This document shows, piece after piece, positions 36,744 through 47,583 of a stretch of DNA of 64,000 bases; the stretch's first letter is position 1, and every line of letters begins with the position of its first letter. The notes under the pieces are model-generated. The model saw nothing but the letters and a program-made list of their open reading frames with translations. It searched no databases and was not told the origin of the DNA. A program made the translations under genes and the position numbers. This stretch comes from an uncultured Paracoccaceae bacterium (GTDB lineage Bacteria; Pseudomonadota; Alphaproteobacteria; Rhodobacterales; Rhodobacteraceae): positions 1,402,032 through 1,466,031 of the forward strand of contig CANMKS010000001.1 in assembly GCA_947498645.1 (NCBI GenBank), read 5' to 3'.

Positions 36744-39700
36744 TACTTTGTTCCTTTGATGGTCAGTGCATCGTCGACGAGGGCTGCTTGTTGTGCTTTG
36801 TGCTGGCTGGCCAGACCGGTGGCAGGGCTGGCCGCAGCAGGACGGCCTGCATAGACGGGCCGTGTGTGTTTGGCCTTGATCCGGGTGAGGACCCATTCAA
36901 TGTTGGGTTCCATGAACGACCACGCGCCCTGGTTCTTGGGCTCTTCCTGGCACCAGACCATTTCCGCGTTCTTGAAGCGGCTCAGTTCGTTCACCGCAGA
37001 TTGCGCGGGGAACGGATAGAACTGTTCGTAGCGCATGATGTAGATGTCTTTGATGCCACGTGCGTCACGTTCTTCCAGCAAGTCAAAGTAGACCTTGCCA
37101 GAGCACATCACGACCCGTTTGATCTTGCTGTCGGCAACCAGTTTGGTGTCAGAGTTGCCAAGTTGCGCATCGTCCCAGAGGACGCGATGGAAGGATGATC
37201 CGGTTGTGAATTCTTCCTTCTTGGAGACCGCCAATTTGTGCCGCAACAGTGATTTGGGCGTCATCAGAATCAGTGGTTTGCGGAAGGTCCGGTGCAGTTG
37301 ACGCCGCAGCAAGTGAAAGTAGTTTGCCGGCGTTGTGCAGTTGGCCACGATCCAGTTGTCGCCGCCACACATCGTCAGGAAGCGTTCCAGACGCGCAGAG
37401 GAGTGCTCTGGCCCTTGCCCTTCGTACCCATGCGGCAGCAGGCAGACGAGGCCGGACATGCGGAGCCATTTGCTTTCACCAGAGCTGATGAACTGGTCAA
37501 ACATGATCTGCGCGCCATTGGCGAAATCGCCGAACTGCGCTTCCCACAGTGTCAACGCGTTAGGTTCGGCCAGTGAATAGCCGTATTCAAAACCCAGCAC
37601 CGCATATTCTGACAGCATCGAGTCGATGACTTCATACTGTGCTTGCCCCTCGCGGATATTGTTGAGCGGGTAGTAACGGTCTTCGTTATCTTGATTAATC
37701 AGGCCAGAGTGCCTGTGGCTGAATGTGCCGCGCGTACAATCCTGGCCGGACAGGCGCACAGGATAACCTTCGGTGAGCAATGAGCCGAAGGCCAGTGCTT
37801 CGCCGGTCGCCCAGTCGATGTTTTCGCCGGTCTCGAACATCTTGGCCTTGTTTTCGATCAGGCGTCCGATGGTTTTGTGCAGCGGAAAGTCGTCGGGGGC
37901 TGTGGATAACGCCTTGCCCACGTCATCAAAGGTCTTTTCTTCAATGGCGGTGGCACCGCGTTGATAGTCCTCTTCCTTGCGGTCCAGATGCGACCACTTG
38001 CCATCCAGCCAATCTGCCTTGTTCGGCTTGTAGGATTTCCCGGCCTCAAACTCTTCGTTGAGGTAGGCTTGGAAGGCCGCTTTCATATCCTCGATTTCGC
38101 CTTCGGGGATCAGCCCGTCCTGCACCAGCCGTTCAGTGTAGAGCGTCAGCGTCGTCTTTTGCTTTTTGATCTTCTTGTACATCACCGGGTTGGTGAACAT
38201 CGGCTCGTCGCCTTCGTTATGACCAAAGCGGCGGTAGCAGATGATATCCAGCACCACGTCCTTGTGGAACTTCTGGCGGAATTCAGTGGCGACGCGGGCG
38301 GCATGGACCACGGCCTCTGGGTCGTCACCGTTCACGTGAAAGATCGGCGCCTCGACCATCAGGGCGATATCGGTGGGGTAAGGCGAAGACCGTGAAAAGT
38401 GCGGTGCCGTGGTGAAGCCAATCTGGTTGTTCACGACGATATGCATCGTGCCGCCGGTTTTGTGGCCTTTCAGCCCCGACAGGCCGAACCCTTCCGCCAC
38501 AACGCCTTGGCCCGCAAAGGCCGCATCGCCGTGCAGCAGAACGCCCATGACGCGGGTGCGGTCTTCGTCGTTCTTCTGATCCTGCTTGGCGCGGACCTTG
38601 CCCAGCACAACGGGGTTCACCGCCTCTAGGTGGGAAGGGTTGGCGGTCAGTGACAAATGCACGGTGTTGTCATCAAAACTGCGGTCGGAAGAGGCGCCGA
38701 GGTGGTATTTCACATCGCCTGACCCATCAACATCCTCAGGCTTGAACGACCCGCCCTGGAATTCGTTAAAGATCGCGCGGTAGGGTTTTTCCATCACATT
38801 GGCGAGCACCGAAAGACGGCCGCGGTGGGGCATGCCGATGATAATCTCGTCAAGGCCCAGCTGCCCGCCGCGCTTGATGATCTGTTCCATCGCGGGGATC
38901 AGGCTTTCGCCGCCATCAAGGCCGAAACGCTTGGTACCCATGTATTTGACGTGCAGGAATTTTTCGAAACCCTCGGCCTGAACCAATGAATTCAGGATCG
39001 CCTTGCGCCCGTTTTTGGTGAAGGCGATTTCCTTGCCGTAGCCTTCGATGCGTTCTTTGAGCCAGCCAGCCTCTTCTGGGTTGGAAATATGCATGTATTG
39101 CAGCGCGAAGGTGCCGCAATAGGTGCGTTGCACGATGGCAAGGATGTCGTTCATTGTCGCGACTTCAAGGCCAAGGACGTTGTCGATGAAAATCGGGCGG
39201 TCCATGTCAGCGGCGGTAAAGCCGTAGGACGCAGGGTCGAGCTCTGGATGCGGTTTTTGATCGCGCATGCCCAGTGGATCAAGGTCGGCAATCAGATGGC
39301 CCCTGATGCGGTAAGCGCGGATGATCATCAGTGCGCGGATACTGTCGAGGACGGCAGCGCGGACCTGGCTTTCGTCCAGTGACACACCCTTTTCGGCGGC
39401 TTTGTCCTTGATCTTTTTGCCTGCCGCTTCGGGCTCAGCCGGCCATTGGCCATCAAGTGCCGCGGTCAGGTCATCATTTGGCGCAGGGGGCCAATCGGCG
39501 CGCGCCCAGGACGGGCCAGCAGCCTCTGCCTTGGCATCGGTGGGGGCATCCCCCAAGGACCGGAAGAAAGCCTGCCAGCTTTCATCCACCGCACCGGGGT
39601 TATCGGCGTAGCGGGCGTAGAGTTGCTCCACATACTCCGCGTTATGCCCCTGCAGGAAAGAGGAGGCGTGGAAGATGTCGTTGGGGGAATGGTCGTTCAT
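36743..39700 (-). CDS. sucA: 2-oxoglutarate dehydrogenase E1 component
   Basis: A 985-residue thiamine-diphosphate-dependent decarboxylase. The N-terminal E2-binding segment opens with [21 protein letters not shown]. The thiamine site is in [18 protein letters not shown] with [12 protein letters not shown], and the late [20 protein letters not shown] and YEQFYPFP are family landmarks. It oxidatively decarboxylates 2-oxoglutarate and transfers succinyl to SucB. The start overlaps the stop of the DUF805 gene by 4 bp. Confidence 0.97.
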   Translation of the reverse strand: MNDHSPNDIFHASSFLQGHNAEYVEQLYARYADNPGAVDESWQAFFRSLGDAPTDAKAEAAGPSWARADWPPAPNDDLTAALDGQWPAEPEAAGKKIKDKAAEKGVSLDESQVRAAVLDSIRALMIIRAYRIRGHLIADLDPLGMRDQKPHPELDPASYGFTAADMDRPIFIDNVLGLEVATMNDILAIVQRTYCGTFALQYMHISNPEEAGWLKERIEGYGKEIAFTKNGRKAILNSLVQAEGFEKFLHVKYMGTKRFGLDGGESLIPAMEQIIKRGGQLGLDEIIIGMPHRGRLSVLANVMEKPYRAIFNEFQGGSFKPEDVDGSGDVKYHLGASSDRSFDDNTVHLSLTANPSHLEAVNPVVLGKVRAKQDQKNDEDRTRVMGVLLHGDAAFAGQGVVAEGFGLSGLKGHKTGGTMHIVVNNQIGFTTAPHFSRSSPYPTDIALMVEAPIFHVNGDDPEAVVHAARVATEFRQKFHKDVVLDIICYRRFGHNEGDEPMFTNPVMYKKIKKQKTTLTLYTERLVQDGLIPEGEIEDMKAAFQAYLNEEFEAGKSYKPNKADWLDGKWSHLDRKEEDYQRGATAIEEKTFDDVGKALSTAPDDFPLHKTIGRLIENKAKMFETGENIDWATGEALAFGSLLTEGYPVRLSGQDCTRGTFSHRHSGLINQDNEDRYYPLNNIREGQAQYEVIDSMLSEYAVLGFEYGYSLAEPNALTLWEAQFGDFANGAQIMFDQFISSGESKWLRMSGLVCLLPHGYEGQGPEHSSARLERFLTMCGGDNWIVANCTTPANYFHLLRRQLHRTFRKPLILMTPKSLLRHKLAVSKKEEFTTGSSFHRVLWDDAQLGNSDTKLVADSKIKRVVMCSGKVYFDLLEERDARGIKDIYIMRYEQFYPFPAQSAVNELSRFKNAEMVWCQEEPKNQGAWSFMEPNIEWVLTRIKAKHTRPVYAGRPAAASPATGLASQHKAQQAALVDDALTIKGTK

Positions 39701-40185
39701 TGGGGGACCTCATTGGGGTTAGGGCCATGGATGTTAGTTCCAACAAATGATCGGCGAGCAAGCACGTAAATGAAGAACAAAGACCAGCCCATCAGGGGGA
39801 CGACGACCACAGGAATCGGTAGTTGATCGTTTGTGAGTTTGGATGCAAAGGACAGCAAGATGAAAATTGCGATGCCGGCAGAAATGAAGTTACCAACCGG
39901 AAAATTGGTATCGTTCAATCGGCGGGTCATTCCGCTTAGAAAAGGAATGACGAAGAGTGCTGTGTAGATATTGGTAAACCAGCTTTCACTTGACCCGAGG
40001 CCGAACTTAACTGCGAGTGCCAATCGAAATGTGCCATTCCCCGCGACGGCACCAAAAAGCATTGAGCCGGCAAGATTTACGAGCGCAAGAAACAGCACAA
40101 AGTACCAAAACTCCGAGCGCGTCGCGCGCCCGGAGAAGTCGATATATTTATCCAGACAGGTCTTTATCGCGTCCTTGAAGCCCAT
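39697..40185 (-). CDS. DUF805 membrane protein inside the suc operon
   Basis: A 162-residue membrane protein with about four hydrophobic helices. It carries the DUF805 hallmark near the N-terminus (IDFSGRATRSEFWYFVLF) and GMTRRLNDTN, where the family has RRLHD. DUF805 proteins are widespread, small and uncharacterised. It lies between sucD (5-bp gap) and sucA (4-bp overlap), so it is translated with the TCA enzymes. Base composition is clearly AT-richer than sucA and sucD, consistent with insertion into an older operon. Confidence 0.85.
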   Translation of the reverse strand: MGFKDAIKTCLDKYIDFSGRATRSEFWYFVLFLALVNLAGSMLFGAVAGNGTFRLALAVKFGLGSSESWFTNIYTALFVIPFLSGMTRRLNDTNFPVGNFISAGIAIFILLSFASKLTNDQLPIPVVVVPLMGWSLFFIYVLARRSFVGTNIHGPNPNEVPQ

Positions 40186-40190
40186 TTGAC

Positions 40191-41072
40191 CTACCCAATC
40201 GCTTCCAGCACAGCCTCGCCCAGTGTTGCCGGGCTATCTGCCACCACGATCCCGGCGGACTTCATCGCTTCGATCTTGCTTTCCGCATCACCTTTGCCGC
40301 CTGCGACAATCGCACCGGCGTGGCCCATGCGGCGGCCGGGAGGTGCTGTGCGTCCGGCGATGAAACCTGCTGTTGGCTTCCAGCGCCCTTTTTTCTTTTG
40401 GGCGGTCAGGAATTCGGCGGCTTCTTCCTCGGCGGAACCGCCGATTTCGCCGATCATGATGATCGAATGCGTCTCATCATCGTCAAGGAACATATCCAGC
40501 ACGTCGATATGCTCGGTTCCCTTAATGGGGTCGCCGCCGATGCCCACGGCGGTGGACTGGCCCAGGCCGCTGTCTGAGGTCTGCTTGACCGCCTCATAGG
40601 TCAGCGTGCCGGAACGGGACACAACGCCGACCGACCCGCGTTTGTGGATGTGGCCGGGCATGATACCAATCTTGCAGGCGTCAGGTGTGATGACACCGGG
40701 GCAGTTGGGGCCGATCAGGCGAGAGGTCGAGCCCTCAAGCGCCTTTTTCACGCGCATCATGTCGAGGACAGGGATGCCTTCGGTGATGCAGATGATCAGC
40801 TCCATCTCGGCGTCGATGGCCTCAAGGATTGAGTCCGCCGCGAAGGGTGGGGGCACGTAGATGACAGAGGCGTTGGCCTCGGTCACATGCTTGGCCTCGT
40901 GGACCGAGTTGAAGATCGGCAGGTCGAGGTGGGTTTGCCCACCTTTGCCGGGGGTCACGCCGCCGACCATCTTGGTGCCATAGGCGATGGCCTGTTCAGA
41001 GTGGAATGTCCCCTGCGAACCGGTAAGGCCCTGACAGATGACTTTTGTGTTTTCGTTTACGAGAATGGCCAT
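40191..41072 (-). CDS. sucD: Succinyl-CoA synthetase alpha subunit
   Basis: A 293-residue subunit. It has the CoA-binding Rossmann start ([20 protein letters not shown]), [12 protein letters not shown] and the phosphohistidine loop [17 protein letters not shown]. With SucC it makes succinate and ATP/GTP from succinyl-CoA. AAGGAG precedes the ATG. A dispersed repeat unit lies in the 54-bp gap between sucC and this gene. Confidence 0.97.
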   Translation of the reverse strand: MAILVNENTKVICQGLTGSQGTFHSEQAIAYGTKMVGGVTPGKGGQTHLDLPIFNSVHEAKHVTEANASVIYVPPPFAADSILEAIDAEMELIICITEGIPVLDMMRVKKALEGSTSRLIGPNCPGVITPDACKIGIMPGHIHKRGSVGVVSRSGTLTYEAVKQTSDSGLGQSTAVGIGGDPIKGTEHIDVLDMFLDDDETHSIIMIGEIGGSAEEEAAEFLTAQKKKGRWKPTAGFIAGRTAPPGRRMGHAGAIVAGGKGDAESKIEAMKSAGIVVADSPATLGEAVLEAIG

Positions 41073-41100
41073 GGTGTTGGCTCCTTAAAATCTTGTCTTC

Positions 41101-41122
41101 GCGTGGGTTGGACCCACCCTAG
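41101..41122. repeat. Dispersed hairpin repeat unit, copy 3
   Basis: GCGTGGGTTGGACCCACCCT plus two bases, a 22-nt variant of the unit at 27996 and 35496. It sits 5 bp after the sucC stop and before the sucD ribosome-binding site, so it is transcribed within the suc operon. The centre folds as TGGGT-TGG-ACCCA. Confidence 0.75.
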
Positions 41123-41126
41123 GGGG

Positions 41127-42320
41127 TCAACCTTTGACGGCCTTCACGATCTTCTGCGCGCCATCTTTCAGGTCGTCCGCTGCGATCACGTCTACGTCCG
41201 AATTGTTGATGATCTCTTTGCCTTTTTCGACGTTCGTACCTTCGAGACGCACGACAAGCGGCACTTTCAGCCCGACTTCTTTCACGGCCGCGATCACGCC
41301 GTCGGCAATCACATCGCAGCGCATGATGCCGCCGAAGATGTTCACAAGGATGCCTTTGACGTTCGGGTCAGAGGTGATGATTTTGAACGCCTCGGTCACC
41401 TTTTCCTTGGTCGCACCGCCGCCCACGTCAAGGAAGTTGGCGGGTTCGGCCCCGTAAAGCTTGATGATGTCCATCGTCGCCATCGCCAGACCCGCGCCGT
41501 TGACCATGCAGCCGATTTCACCGTCGAGCGCGATATAGTTGAGGTCGAATTTTGACGCGGCGAGTTCTTTGGGGTCTTCTTCCGTCTCGTCCCGCAGTGC
41601 GGCCACATCAGCGTGGCGGTAGACCGCGTTGCCGTCGAATGCCACCTTGGCGTCAAGCACCTTAAGGTCGCCGCCGTCAGTGACGATCAGGGGGTTGATC
41701 TCAAGCATCTCCATGTCTTTTTCGACGAAGGCTTGGTAAAGCTGGCCCATCAATTTCACGCATTGCTTGACCTGATTGCCGGTAAGGCCAAGGGCGAAAG
41801 CGACGCGGCGGCCATGGAATGGCTGGTAGCCAGTGGCCGGATCAACGGTGAAGTTGAGGATTTTCGCGGGTGTGTTTGCCGCGACTTCCTCAATATCCAT
41901 ACCGCCCTCGGTGGAGCAGACGAAACCGATGCGGCTGGTCGCGCGATCGACCAGCAAGGCGAGGTACATTTCTGTCTCAATCCCGGAACCATCTTCGATA
42001 TAGATGCGGTTGACTTGCTTGCCTGCTGGCCCGGTTTGATGCGTGACCAAGGTGCGGCCAAGCATCTTCTTGGCTTCCTGTGCCGCTTCCTCAACCGATT
42101 TGGCCAGACGCACGCCGCCTGCTTCGCCGGCATCAGCTTCTTTAAACTTGCCTTTGCCACGTCCGCCTGCGTGAATCTGCGCTTTAACGACCCAAAGTGG
42201 GCCGTCCATTTCGCCAGCAGCGGTTTTGGCATCTTCGGCGCGGGTCACTGGGCGACCGTCAGAGACAGGCGCGCCATAGCTGCGCAACAAAGCTTTGGCC
42301 TGATATTCGTGAATGTTCAT
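41127..42320 (-). CDS. sucC: Succinyl-CoA synthetase beta subunit
   Basis: A 397-residue ATP-grasp subunit starting [19 protein letters not shown]. Family segments [59 protein letters not shown] and [17 protein letters not shown] are intact. It binds nucleotide and, with SucD, carries out substrate-level phosphorylation. It is the first gene of the leftward suc operon; the upstream 200 bp hold a promoter-like pair and two TGTGATCACA palindromes. Start fixed at 42320 by homology. Confidence 0.97.
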   Translation of the reverse strand: MNIHEYQAKALLRSYGAPVSDGRPVTRAEDAKTAAGEMDGPLWVVKAQIHAGGRGKGKFKEADAGEAGGVRLAKSVEEAAQEAKKMLGRTLVTHQTGPAGKQVNRIYIEDGSGIETEMYLALLVDRATSRIGFVCSTEGGMDIEEVAANTPAKILNFTVDPATGYQPFHGRRVAFALGLTGNQVKQCVKLMGQLYQAFVEKDMEMLEINPLIVTDGGDLKVLDAKVAFDGNAVYRHADVAALRDETEEDPKELAASKFDLNYIALDGEIGCMVNGAGLAMATMDIIKLYGAEPANFLDVGGGATKEKVTEAFKIITSDPNVKGILVNIFGGIMRCDVIADGVIAAVKEVGLKVPLVVRLEGTNVEKGKEIINNSDVDVIAADDLKDGAQKIVKAVKG

Positions 42321-42377
42321 AAGACAATTCCAATTTGGCTTCGGTTGCCCCAAGTTAGAACACAACAAATTCCGGGT

Positions 42378-42406
42378 TTCTAAGTGAAAATTGCTAAAAT
42401 GCACAA
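42378..42406 (-). promoter_or_regulatory. Candidate sigma-70-like promoter of the suc operon
   Basis: On the minus strand TTGTGC (42406-42401) and TTAGAA (42383-42378) are separated by 17 bp, a plausible -35/-10 pair about 58 bp before the sucC start. The two TGTGATCACA palindromes lie just upstream (proximal centre about 52 bp from the predicted start point), a position more usual for an activator than a repressor. Prediction by eye only. Confidence 0.4.
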
Positions 42407-42418
42407 GATTCGCACATT

Positions 42419-42449
42419 TGTGATCACAGTGGAAAAAAGTGTGATCACA
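42419..42449. promoter_or_regulatory. Double TGTGATCACA operator upstream of sucC
   Basis: Perfect palindromes TGTGATCACA at 42419-42428 and 42440-42449, with centres exactly 21 bp (two helical turns) apart, in the sucC / glycosyltransferase divergent region. Two dimers could bind the same DNA face. The same arrangement occurs before sdhC. The divergent glycosyltransferase gene might share it. Confidence 0.72.
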
Positions 42450-42524
42450 AAATGTGACATGGTCGGTCATCCTGCGCATTTTATTCAGTTTTAAAGGATT
42501 CGCTGCAATGGTAGCCATGCAGCA

Positions 42525-43538
42525 ATGAGTGATGCCAAACCGACATGGGCCGTCGTGGCCACGGTGGATGAACCGCCTGCATTGGTGCAGGCGTTTGTGG
42601 CGTGGCATTTGTGGCTTGGGGCCGATGCAATCTATCTTTATTTTGATCAGCCAGATGATCCGGCGGCAGATATCTGTGCCCATCTTGATCAGGTACACGT
42701 AACCCGGTGTGATGCGGCCCATTGGGCAGTCTTTGGGCGCAAACGCCCGCCTCGCCATGAAGTGCGGCAGGTCAGCAATGCCCGTCATGCTTACACGCGG
42801 GCGGAGGCGGATTGGTTGTTACATATAGATGCAGATGAATTCGTCTGGTGTGATGGCGATGTGACGACCTGCCTTGCGGATGTACCCGACGCATTCGAAG
42901 CGCTGACCTTTCCTGTGGCAGAGCGGGTGCATGTGGGGCCCGCCGCAACGGTTCTTGAAGGTGTATTCCGGTTGCCATTTGCCAAGCCCGCCGAGGTGGG
43001 CCGTGCGATTTTCGGATCATCATACGACTTGACCTATCGTGGTTTGACCGGCCATGCGCAGGGCAAGGCGTTCAGCCGGACAGGCCGTGATTTGCGCCTG
43101 TCGATCCATCGCCCGCGCCCGCAGGACCGCGAGGTCAAACTGGCCATCCATCGTTGCCCGGCGGATCAGATGGTCCTTTTGCATTTTGAGGGGCTGACGC
43201 GGCAGCAGTGGATATTCAAATTGCTGCGGATGGCCCAAGCGTTAGAGCATGACGACGGCATGCCGCCATCGGCGCACCGGGCCGGGCAGGCGGCGACCGT
43301 GCTGGAAGATCCTGATGCGGCGGGGGAGCTGCATGATACGCTCAAGACGGCGGATGAGGCGCGTTTGCGAACTTTGGCCGATCATGGGCTGCTGTTGCAG
43401 CCGTCCTTTGATCCGCTGGTTGCGATTACACATTTCTTTCCGGATGCAGTTGCCGATCTGAGCCCTGACGCGATTGACCGCTGGCTGGCAATGAACAAAG
43501 CAGACATCCTGTCGTTTCTCGACCTGCCAACAGGCTAA
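42525..43538 (+). CDS. Glycosyltransferase family 2-like protein (PF13704 type)
   Basis: A 337-residue protein beginning [20 protein letters not shown] and [21 protein letters not shown]. It has [13 protein letters not shown], the Asp-x-Asp metal motif of the Glyco_tranf_2_4 group, and a later [17 protein letters not shown]. Such proteins are predicted to transfer sugars in surface polysaccharide assembly, but the substrate is unknown. It is divergent from the suc operon, with 204 bp between, and converges on mdh. Confidence 0.78.
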   Translation: MSDAKPTWAVVATVDEPPALVQAFVAWHLWLGADAIYLYFDQPDDPAADICAHLDQVHVTRCDAAHWAVFGRKRPPRHEVRQVSNARHAYTRAEADWLLHIDADEFVWCDGDVTTCLADVPDAFEALTFPVAERVHVGPAATVLEGVFRLPFAKPAEVGRAIFGSSYDLTYRGLTGHAQGKAFSRTGRDLRLSIHRPRPQDREVKLAIHRCPADQMVLLHFEGLTRQQWIFKLLRMAQALEHDDGMPPSAHRAGQAATVLEDPDAAGELHDTLKTADEARLRTLADHGLLLQPSFDPLVAITHFFPDAVADLSPDAIDRWLAMNKADILSFLDLPTG

Positions 43539-43540
43539 AC

Positions 43541-43566
43541 GAAAAAGGGCCGCCCGATGGCAGCCC
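43541..43566 (-). terminator. Rho-independent terminator of mdh
   Basis: On the minus strand GGGC-GGC pairs through one mismatch with GCC-GCCC around a 4-nt loop (43547-43566), followed by five T (43546-43542). It lies 25 bp after the mdh stop and directly after the convergent glycosyltransferase stop. Confidence 0.75.
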
Positions 43567-43590
43567 TTCTCCAAAAGAAAGTTTGTTTGT

Positions 43591-44679
<1,089 letters not shown>

Positions 44680-44718
44680 CTAACGAAAGACAAATGCAGC
44701 GGAAATCCAGGATCAGAT

Positions 44719-45474
44719 GTGATTGAGTTCGGGTGGCAATTTTTTGTGGTCGGCATCCCGGCAATCATCTTTGGAGGCATTTCCAAGGGTGGATTCGGCT
44801 CTGGTGCAGCATTTGTCGCAGGCGCGATTCTGGCGTTGGTGGTGCCACCGGGGGCAGCGCTGGGCATTGTTTTGCCGCTCTTTATGCTCATCGATGCTGC
44901 GACGTTGAAGCCCTATTGGGGCAAGTGGCACTGGCCCTCTGCCAAGGGATTGATGATCGGTGGCGTCCCCGGCTGTATCATTGCGGCGTTTCTTTATGCG
45001 ATTGTGGATGCGAATGTGTTCCGCTTGCTGATCGGGCTGATTTGTCTGGCTTTTGTTGCATTTCAGCTGAGCCGAGCACTGGGCTGGTTGCAGGTGCGCC
45101 AGATGCCGTTTTCGGCCCCTTTGGCGTGGTTTGCGGGCACGGTCAGCGGATTTACCAGTTTTGTCAGCCACGCCGGAGGCCCGCCATCCGCAGTGTTTCT
45201 GCTGTCACAAGGGCTGAGCAAGACTGCCTATCAGGCCACAACGGTGGTTGTGTTCTGGGCGGTGAACTGGATGAAGGCCGTGCCTTACGTCTTTCTGGGT
45301 ATCTTCAGTTGGGACACGATTATGGGCAGCCTGATGCTGGCCCCCTTTGCCTTGCTGGGTGCGTGGATTGGCGTCCGGGCGCATCATCTGGTCCCGGAGC
45401 GCCCGTTCTTTGCGCTGACCTACGTCTTGCTCGTACTGACAGGTGTCAGGCTTATCTGGGTGGCATTGGCCTGA
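44719..45474 (+). CDS. TauE/SafE family permease (putative sulfite or organosulfur exporter)
   Basis: A 251-residue membrane protein with about seven to eight helices and the two TauE/SafE repeats, each opening with a small-residue motif: GGISKGGFGSGAAFVAG and AGTVSGFTSFVSHAGGPP. I place the start at GTG 44719 (VIEFGWQFF), with CCAGGA upstream; the reading from 44581 would overlap the mdh promoter region and lacks family character before residue 47. The family moves sulfite, sulfoacetate and related anions; the substrate is not known here. Confidence 0.85.
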   Translation: MIEFGWQFFVVGIPAIIFGGISKGGFGSGAAFVAGAILALVVPPGAALGIVLPLFMLIDAATLKPYWGKWHWPSAKGLMIGGVPGCIIAAFLYAIVDANVFRLLIGLICLAFVAFQLSRALGWLQVRQMPFSAPLAWFAGTVSGFTSFVSHAGGPPSAVFLLSQGLSKTAYQATTVVVFWAVNWMKAVPYVFLGIFSWDTIMGSLMLAPFALLGAWIGVRAHHLVPERPFFALTYVLLVLTGVRLIWVALA

Positions 45475-45476
45475 GG

Positions 45477-45791
45477 TCAGGTGCCGCGGTCAAGATTGGC
45501 GAGCGGTTCGTTGATGTACTGATAGGCTTGCCCAGCGGCCACAAGGCAGGTTGGCCCACCCGGTCGTGTCACCGTGATTGTCCAGGAGCCTGTGTCCATT
45601 GAGGCAAACACCTCTACCACGGAATTGTCGCTGGCCAGACCAATGGTCTGGCGGCTTTCGCCGTAGCGTTCGGCCAGCCGTTCAACCACAGTGTCGTGGT
45701 CGGCGCAATTGCTGCCCTGTGCATGGGATTGCTGCGCGGCCAACAAAATGGCCCCAATCCCGAAGGACATCAGAAAGAGTGTACGTCGCAT
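45477..45791 (-). CDS. Small exported protein of unknown function
   Basis: A 104-residue protein with a signal peptide (RRTLFLMSFGIGAILLAAQ, cleavage near SHAQG). The mature part contains ADHDTVVERLAERYGESRQT and IGLASDNSVVEVFAS, then TGSWTITVTRPGGPTCLVAA with one cysteine near each end (a possible disulfide). I do not recognise a named family, though the pattern is common in Rhodobacteraceae. AAAGGGG precedes the start at 45791. Convergent with the TauE-like gene, 2 bp between stops. Confidence 0.72.
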   Translation of the reverse strand: MRRTLFLMSFGIGAILLAAQQSHAQGSNCADHDTVVERLAERYGESRQTIGLASDNSVVEVFASMDTGSWTITVTRPGGPTCLVAAGQAYQYINEPLANLDRGT

Positions 45792-45981
45792 TATCGTCCC
45801 CTTTTTACAAAGCGGGTCACACAATCGCGGCCCGGCAGCTGGCGCAATTCTGCGGGGCAAGATGCGCGAAAATGGTTAATACACCGTAACGATGCAGGAT
45901 CGCTGCGCTGCGGCATTTTTATCTTGAATGATCTGTCAGAATCTGGCGTTCTTCGCGCAACTTTGTTGCGAGGAAGATTCG

Positions 45982-46824
45982 ATGCAAGACCGCCCTTACC
46001 GTTCTGCACTTTATATCCCCGGTTCCAAGGATCGGGCACTTGATAAGGCGCGCGGTCTGCCGGTTGATGTGATCCTCTTTGATCTGGAGGATGCGGTGGC
46101 CCCTGATGCCAAGGTTGCCGCCCGCGATACGCTGCACGCTGCTTTGGCAGATGGTGGTTATGGCGCGCGCCTCAAGATTGTGCGCATCAATGGGTTGGAT
46201 ACAGAGTGGGGTGCGGATGACGCAGCCGCCGTTGCCGCGATGGCATGTGATGCGATCCTATTGCCAAAGGTGAACGGACCAAAGGACGTGGATGCCCTCG
46301 CCGCGTTGGTCCCTGATCTGCCGATTTGGGCAATGATGGAAACCCCACAAGGTATTCTGAATGCAGCCCAAATTGCCGCACATCCGCGCATTGCGGGTTT
46401 TGTGCTTGGCACGAATGATCTGGCCAAAGACCTCAATTCGCGTGGGCGCGCGGCGCTGATGACGTCGTTGCAGATGTGCATGCTCGCGGCCAAGGCGGCA
46501 GGGATCGTGGCGCTTGATGGGGTCTATAACGCATTCAAGGACGAGGACGGGTTGCGCGCGGAATGTACAGAAGGCCGCGACATGGGCTTTGATGGCAAGA
46601 CCTTGATTCACCCGGCGCAGGTCGCCATTGCCAACACCGCTTTTGGCCCGACCGCGGATGAAATTGATCTGGCCCGCCGGCAGATTTCGGCGTTTGAAGA
46701 GGCCGAAAAGGAAGGTCAGGGCGTCGCCGTGGTTGATGGCCGCATTGTTGAGAACTTGCATATCGTGACCGCGCGCGCGACGTTAGCCAAAGCGGAGGCT
46801 ATCGCTGCATTGGAGACGAAATGA
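45982..46824 (+). CDS. mcl2: HpcH/HpaI-type CoA ester lyase, probably (3S)-malyl-CoA thioesterase
   Basis: A 280-residue enzyme of the malyl-CoA lyase superfamily: RSALYIPGSKDRALDKA, VDVILFDLEDAVAPDAK (metal Glu/Asp), IWAMMETPQGILNA and GFVLGTNDLAKDLN, then GFDGKTLIHPAQV. In Rhodobacter sphaeroides the gene at the equivalent place, between mdh and the mesaconyl-CoA hydratase gene, encodes Mcl2, which hydrolyses (3S)-malyl-CoA to malate in the ethylmalonyl-CoA pathway. I assign that role by family and neighbourhood. GAGGAAG precedes the ATG. First gene of a four-gene coupled operon. Confidence 0.82.
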   Translation: MQDRPYRSALYIPGSKDRALDKARGLPVDVILFDLEDAVAPDAKVAARDTLHAALADGGYGARLKIVRINGLDTEWGADDAAAVAAMACDAILLPKVNGPKDVDALAALVPDLPIWAMMETPQGILNAAQIAAHPRIAGFVLGTNDLAKDLNSRGRAALMTSLQMCMLAAKAAGIVALDGVYNAFKDEDGLRAECTEGRDMGFDGKTLIHPAQVAIANTAFGPTADEIDLARRQISAFEEAEKEGQGVAVVDGRIVENLHIVTARATLAKAEAIAALETK

Positions 46825-47375
46825 CGTTACTGGTTCTTGGGGTTGCCCTTTGGTGGGCGGCACATTTGTTTAAAAGGTTGGCGCCGGGCAGACGGGCTGC
46901 ACTGGGCGTAAAGGGTTACCCGGTGGTCGCTGGCGCCATACTGCTGAGCGTTCTGTTGATGGTGCTGGGCTATCGCGACGCAGGCGGCACGGTCTACTGG
47001 GGCCGCGATCCGATGCTGGTTGGCATCAACAACCTGCTGATGATCGTGGCGTTCTATTTCTATGCCGCCAGCGCCGCACAGGGCCAGAAGATCTGGCTGG
47101 GCACCAAGGTGCGCCACCCGCAACTGACCGGTTTTTCGATCTGGGCCATTGCGCACCTGTTGGTGAATGGCGACACGCCGTCGTTTATCCTGTTTGGGGG
47201 GCTGCTGGTCTGGGCCGTGGTCGAGATTTTTGTAATCAACGCCCAGGAAGGCCCATGGGAACAGCCAGAGCGCGCGCCCGCCGCCAAGGAAGTGGTATCG
47301 ATCATCATCACGCTTGGCGTCGTTTTCGTTGTGATGTTCATCCACCATCTGCTGGGCGTCACGCCGTGGGGGTGA
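46821..47375 (+). CDS. nnrU: NnrU family membrane protein
   Basis: A 184-residue membrane protein with about five helices and NnrU features: WWAAHLFKRLAPGRRAALG, FYFYAASAAQGQKIWL, RHPQLTGFSIWAIAHLLVNGD. NnrU was first linked to nitric oxide metabolism in denitrifiers; its biochemical role is unsettled and no denitrification gene is in this window. It begins in an ATGA overlap with mcl2 and is followed 4 bp later by the DUF1737 gene. Confidence 0.88.
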   Translation: MTLLVLGVALWWAAHLFKRLAPGRRAALGVKGYPVVAGAILLSVLLMVLGYRDAGGTVYWGRDPMLVGINNLLMIVAFYFYAASAAQGQKIWLGTKVRHPQLTGFSIWAIAHLLVNGDTPSFILFGGLLVWAVVEIFVINAQEGPWEQPERAPAAKEVVSIIITLGVVFVVMFIHHLLGVTPWG

Positions 47376-47379
47376 ACCG

Positions 47380-47583
47380 ATGAAGATCTATCGCCTGCTG
47401 ACCGAGGATGACACATCCGCCTTCTGCCACAAGGTCTCCGAAGCCCTGTCCAAGGGTTGGGAGCTTTATGGCGATCCGACCTATGCCTATGACCACGCCA
47501 ATGGTGTGATGCGCTGCGGTCAGGCGGTCACGAAAGAGATCGACCAACCCTATTCCTCTGACATGAAATTGGGCCAGCAATGA
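47380..47583 (+). CDS. DUF1737 domain small protein
   Basis: A 67-residue protein matching DUF1737: KIYRLLTEDDTSAFCHKVSE, then ALSKGWELYGDPTYAYDHAN and a final RCGQAVTKEI. The compact alpha/beta fold has no proven function. Its stop overlaps the start of mch by 4 bp, so it is translated together with an ethylmalonyl-CoA pathway enzyme. Confidence 0.88.
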   Translation: MKIYRLLTEDDTSAFCHKVSEALSKGWELYGDPTYAYDHANGVMRCGQAVTKEIDQPYSSDMKLGQQ

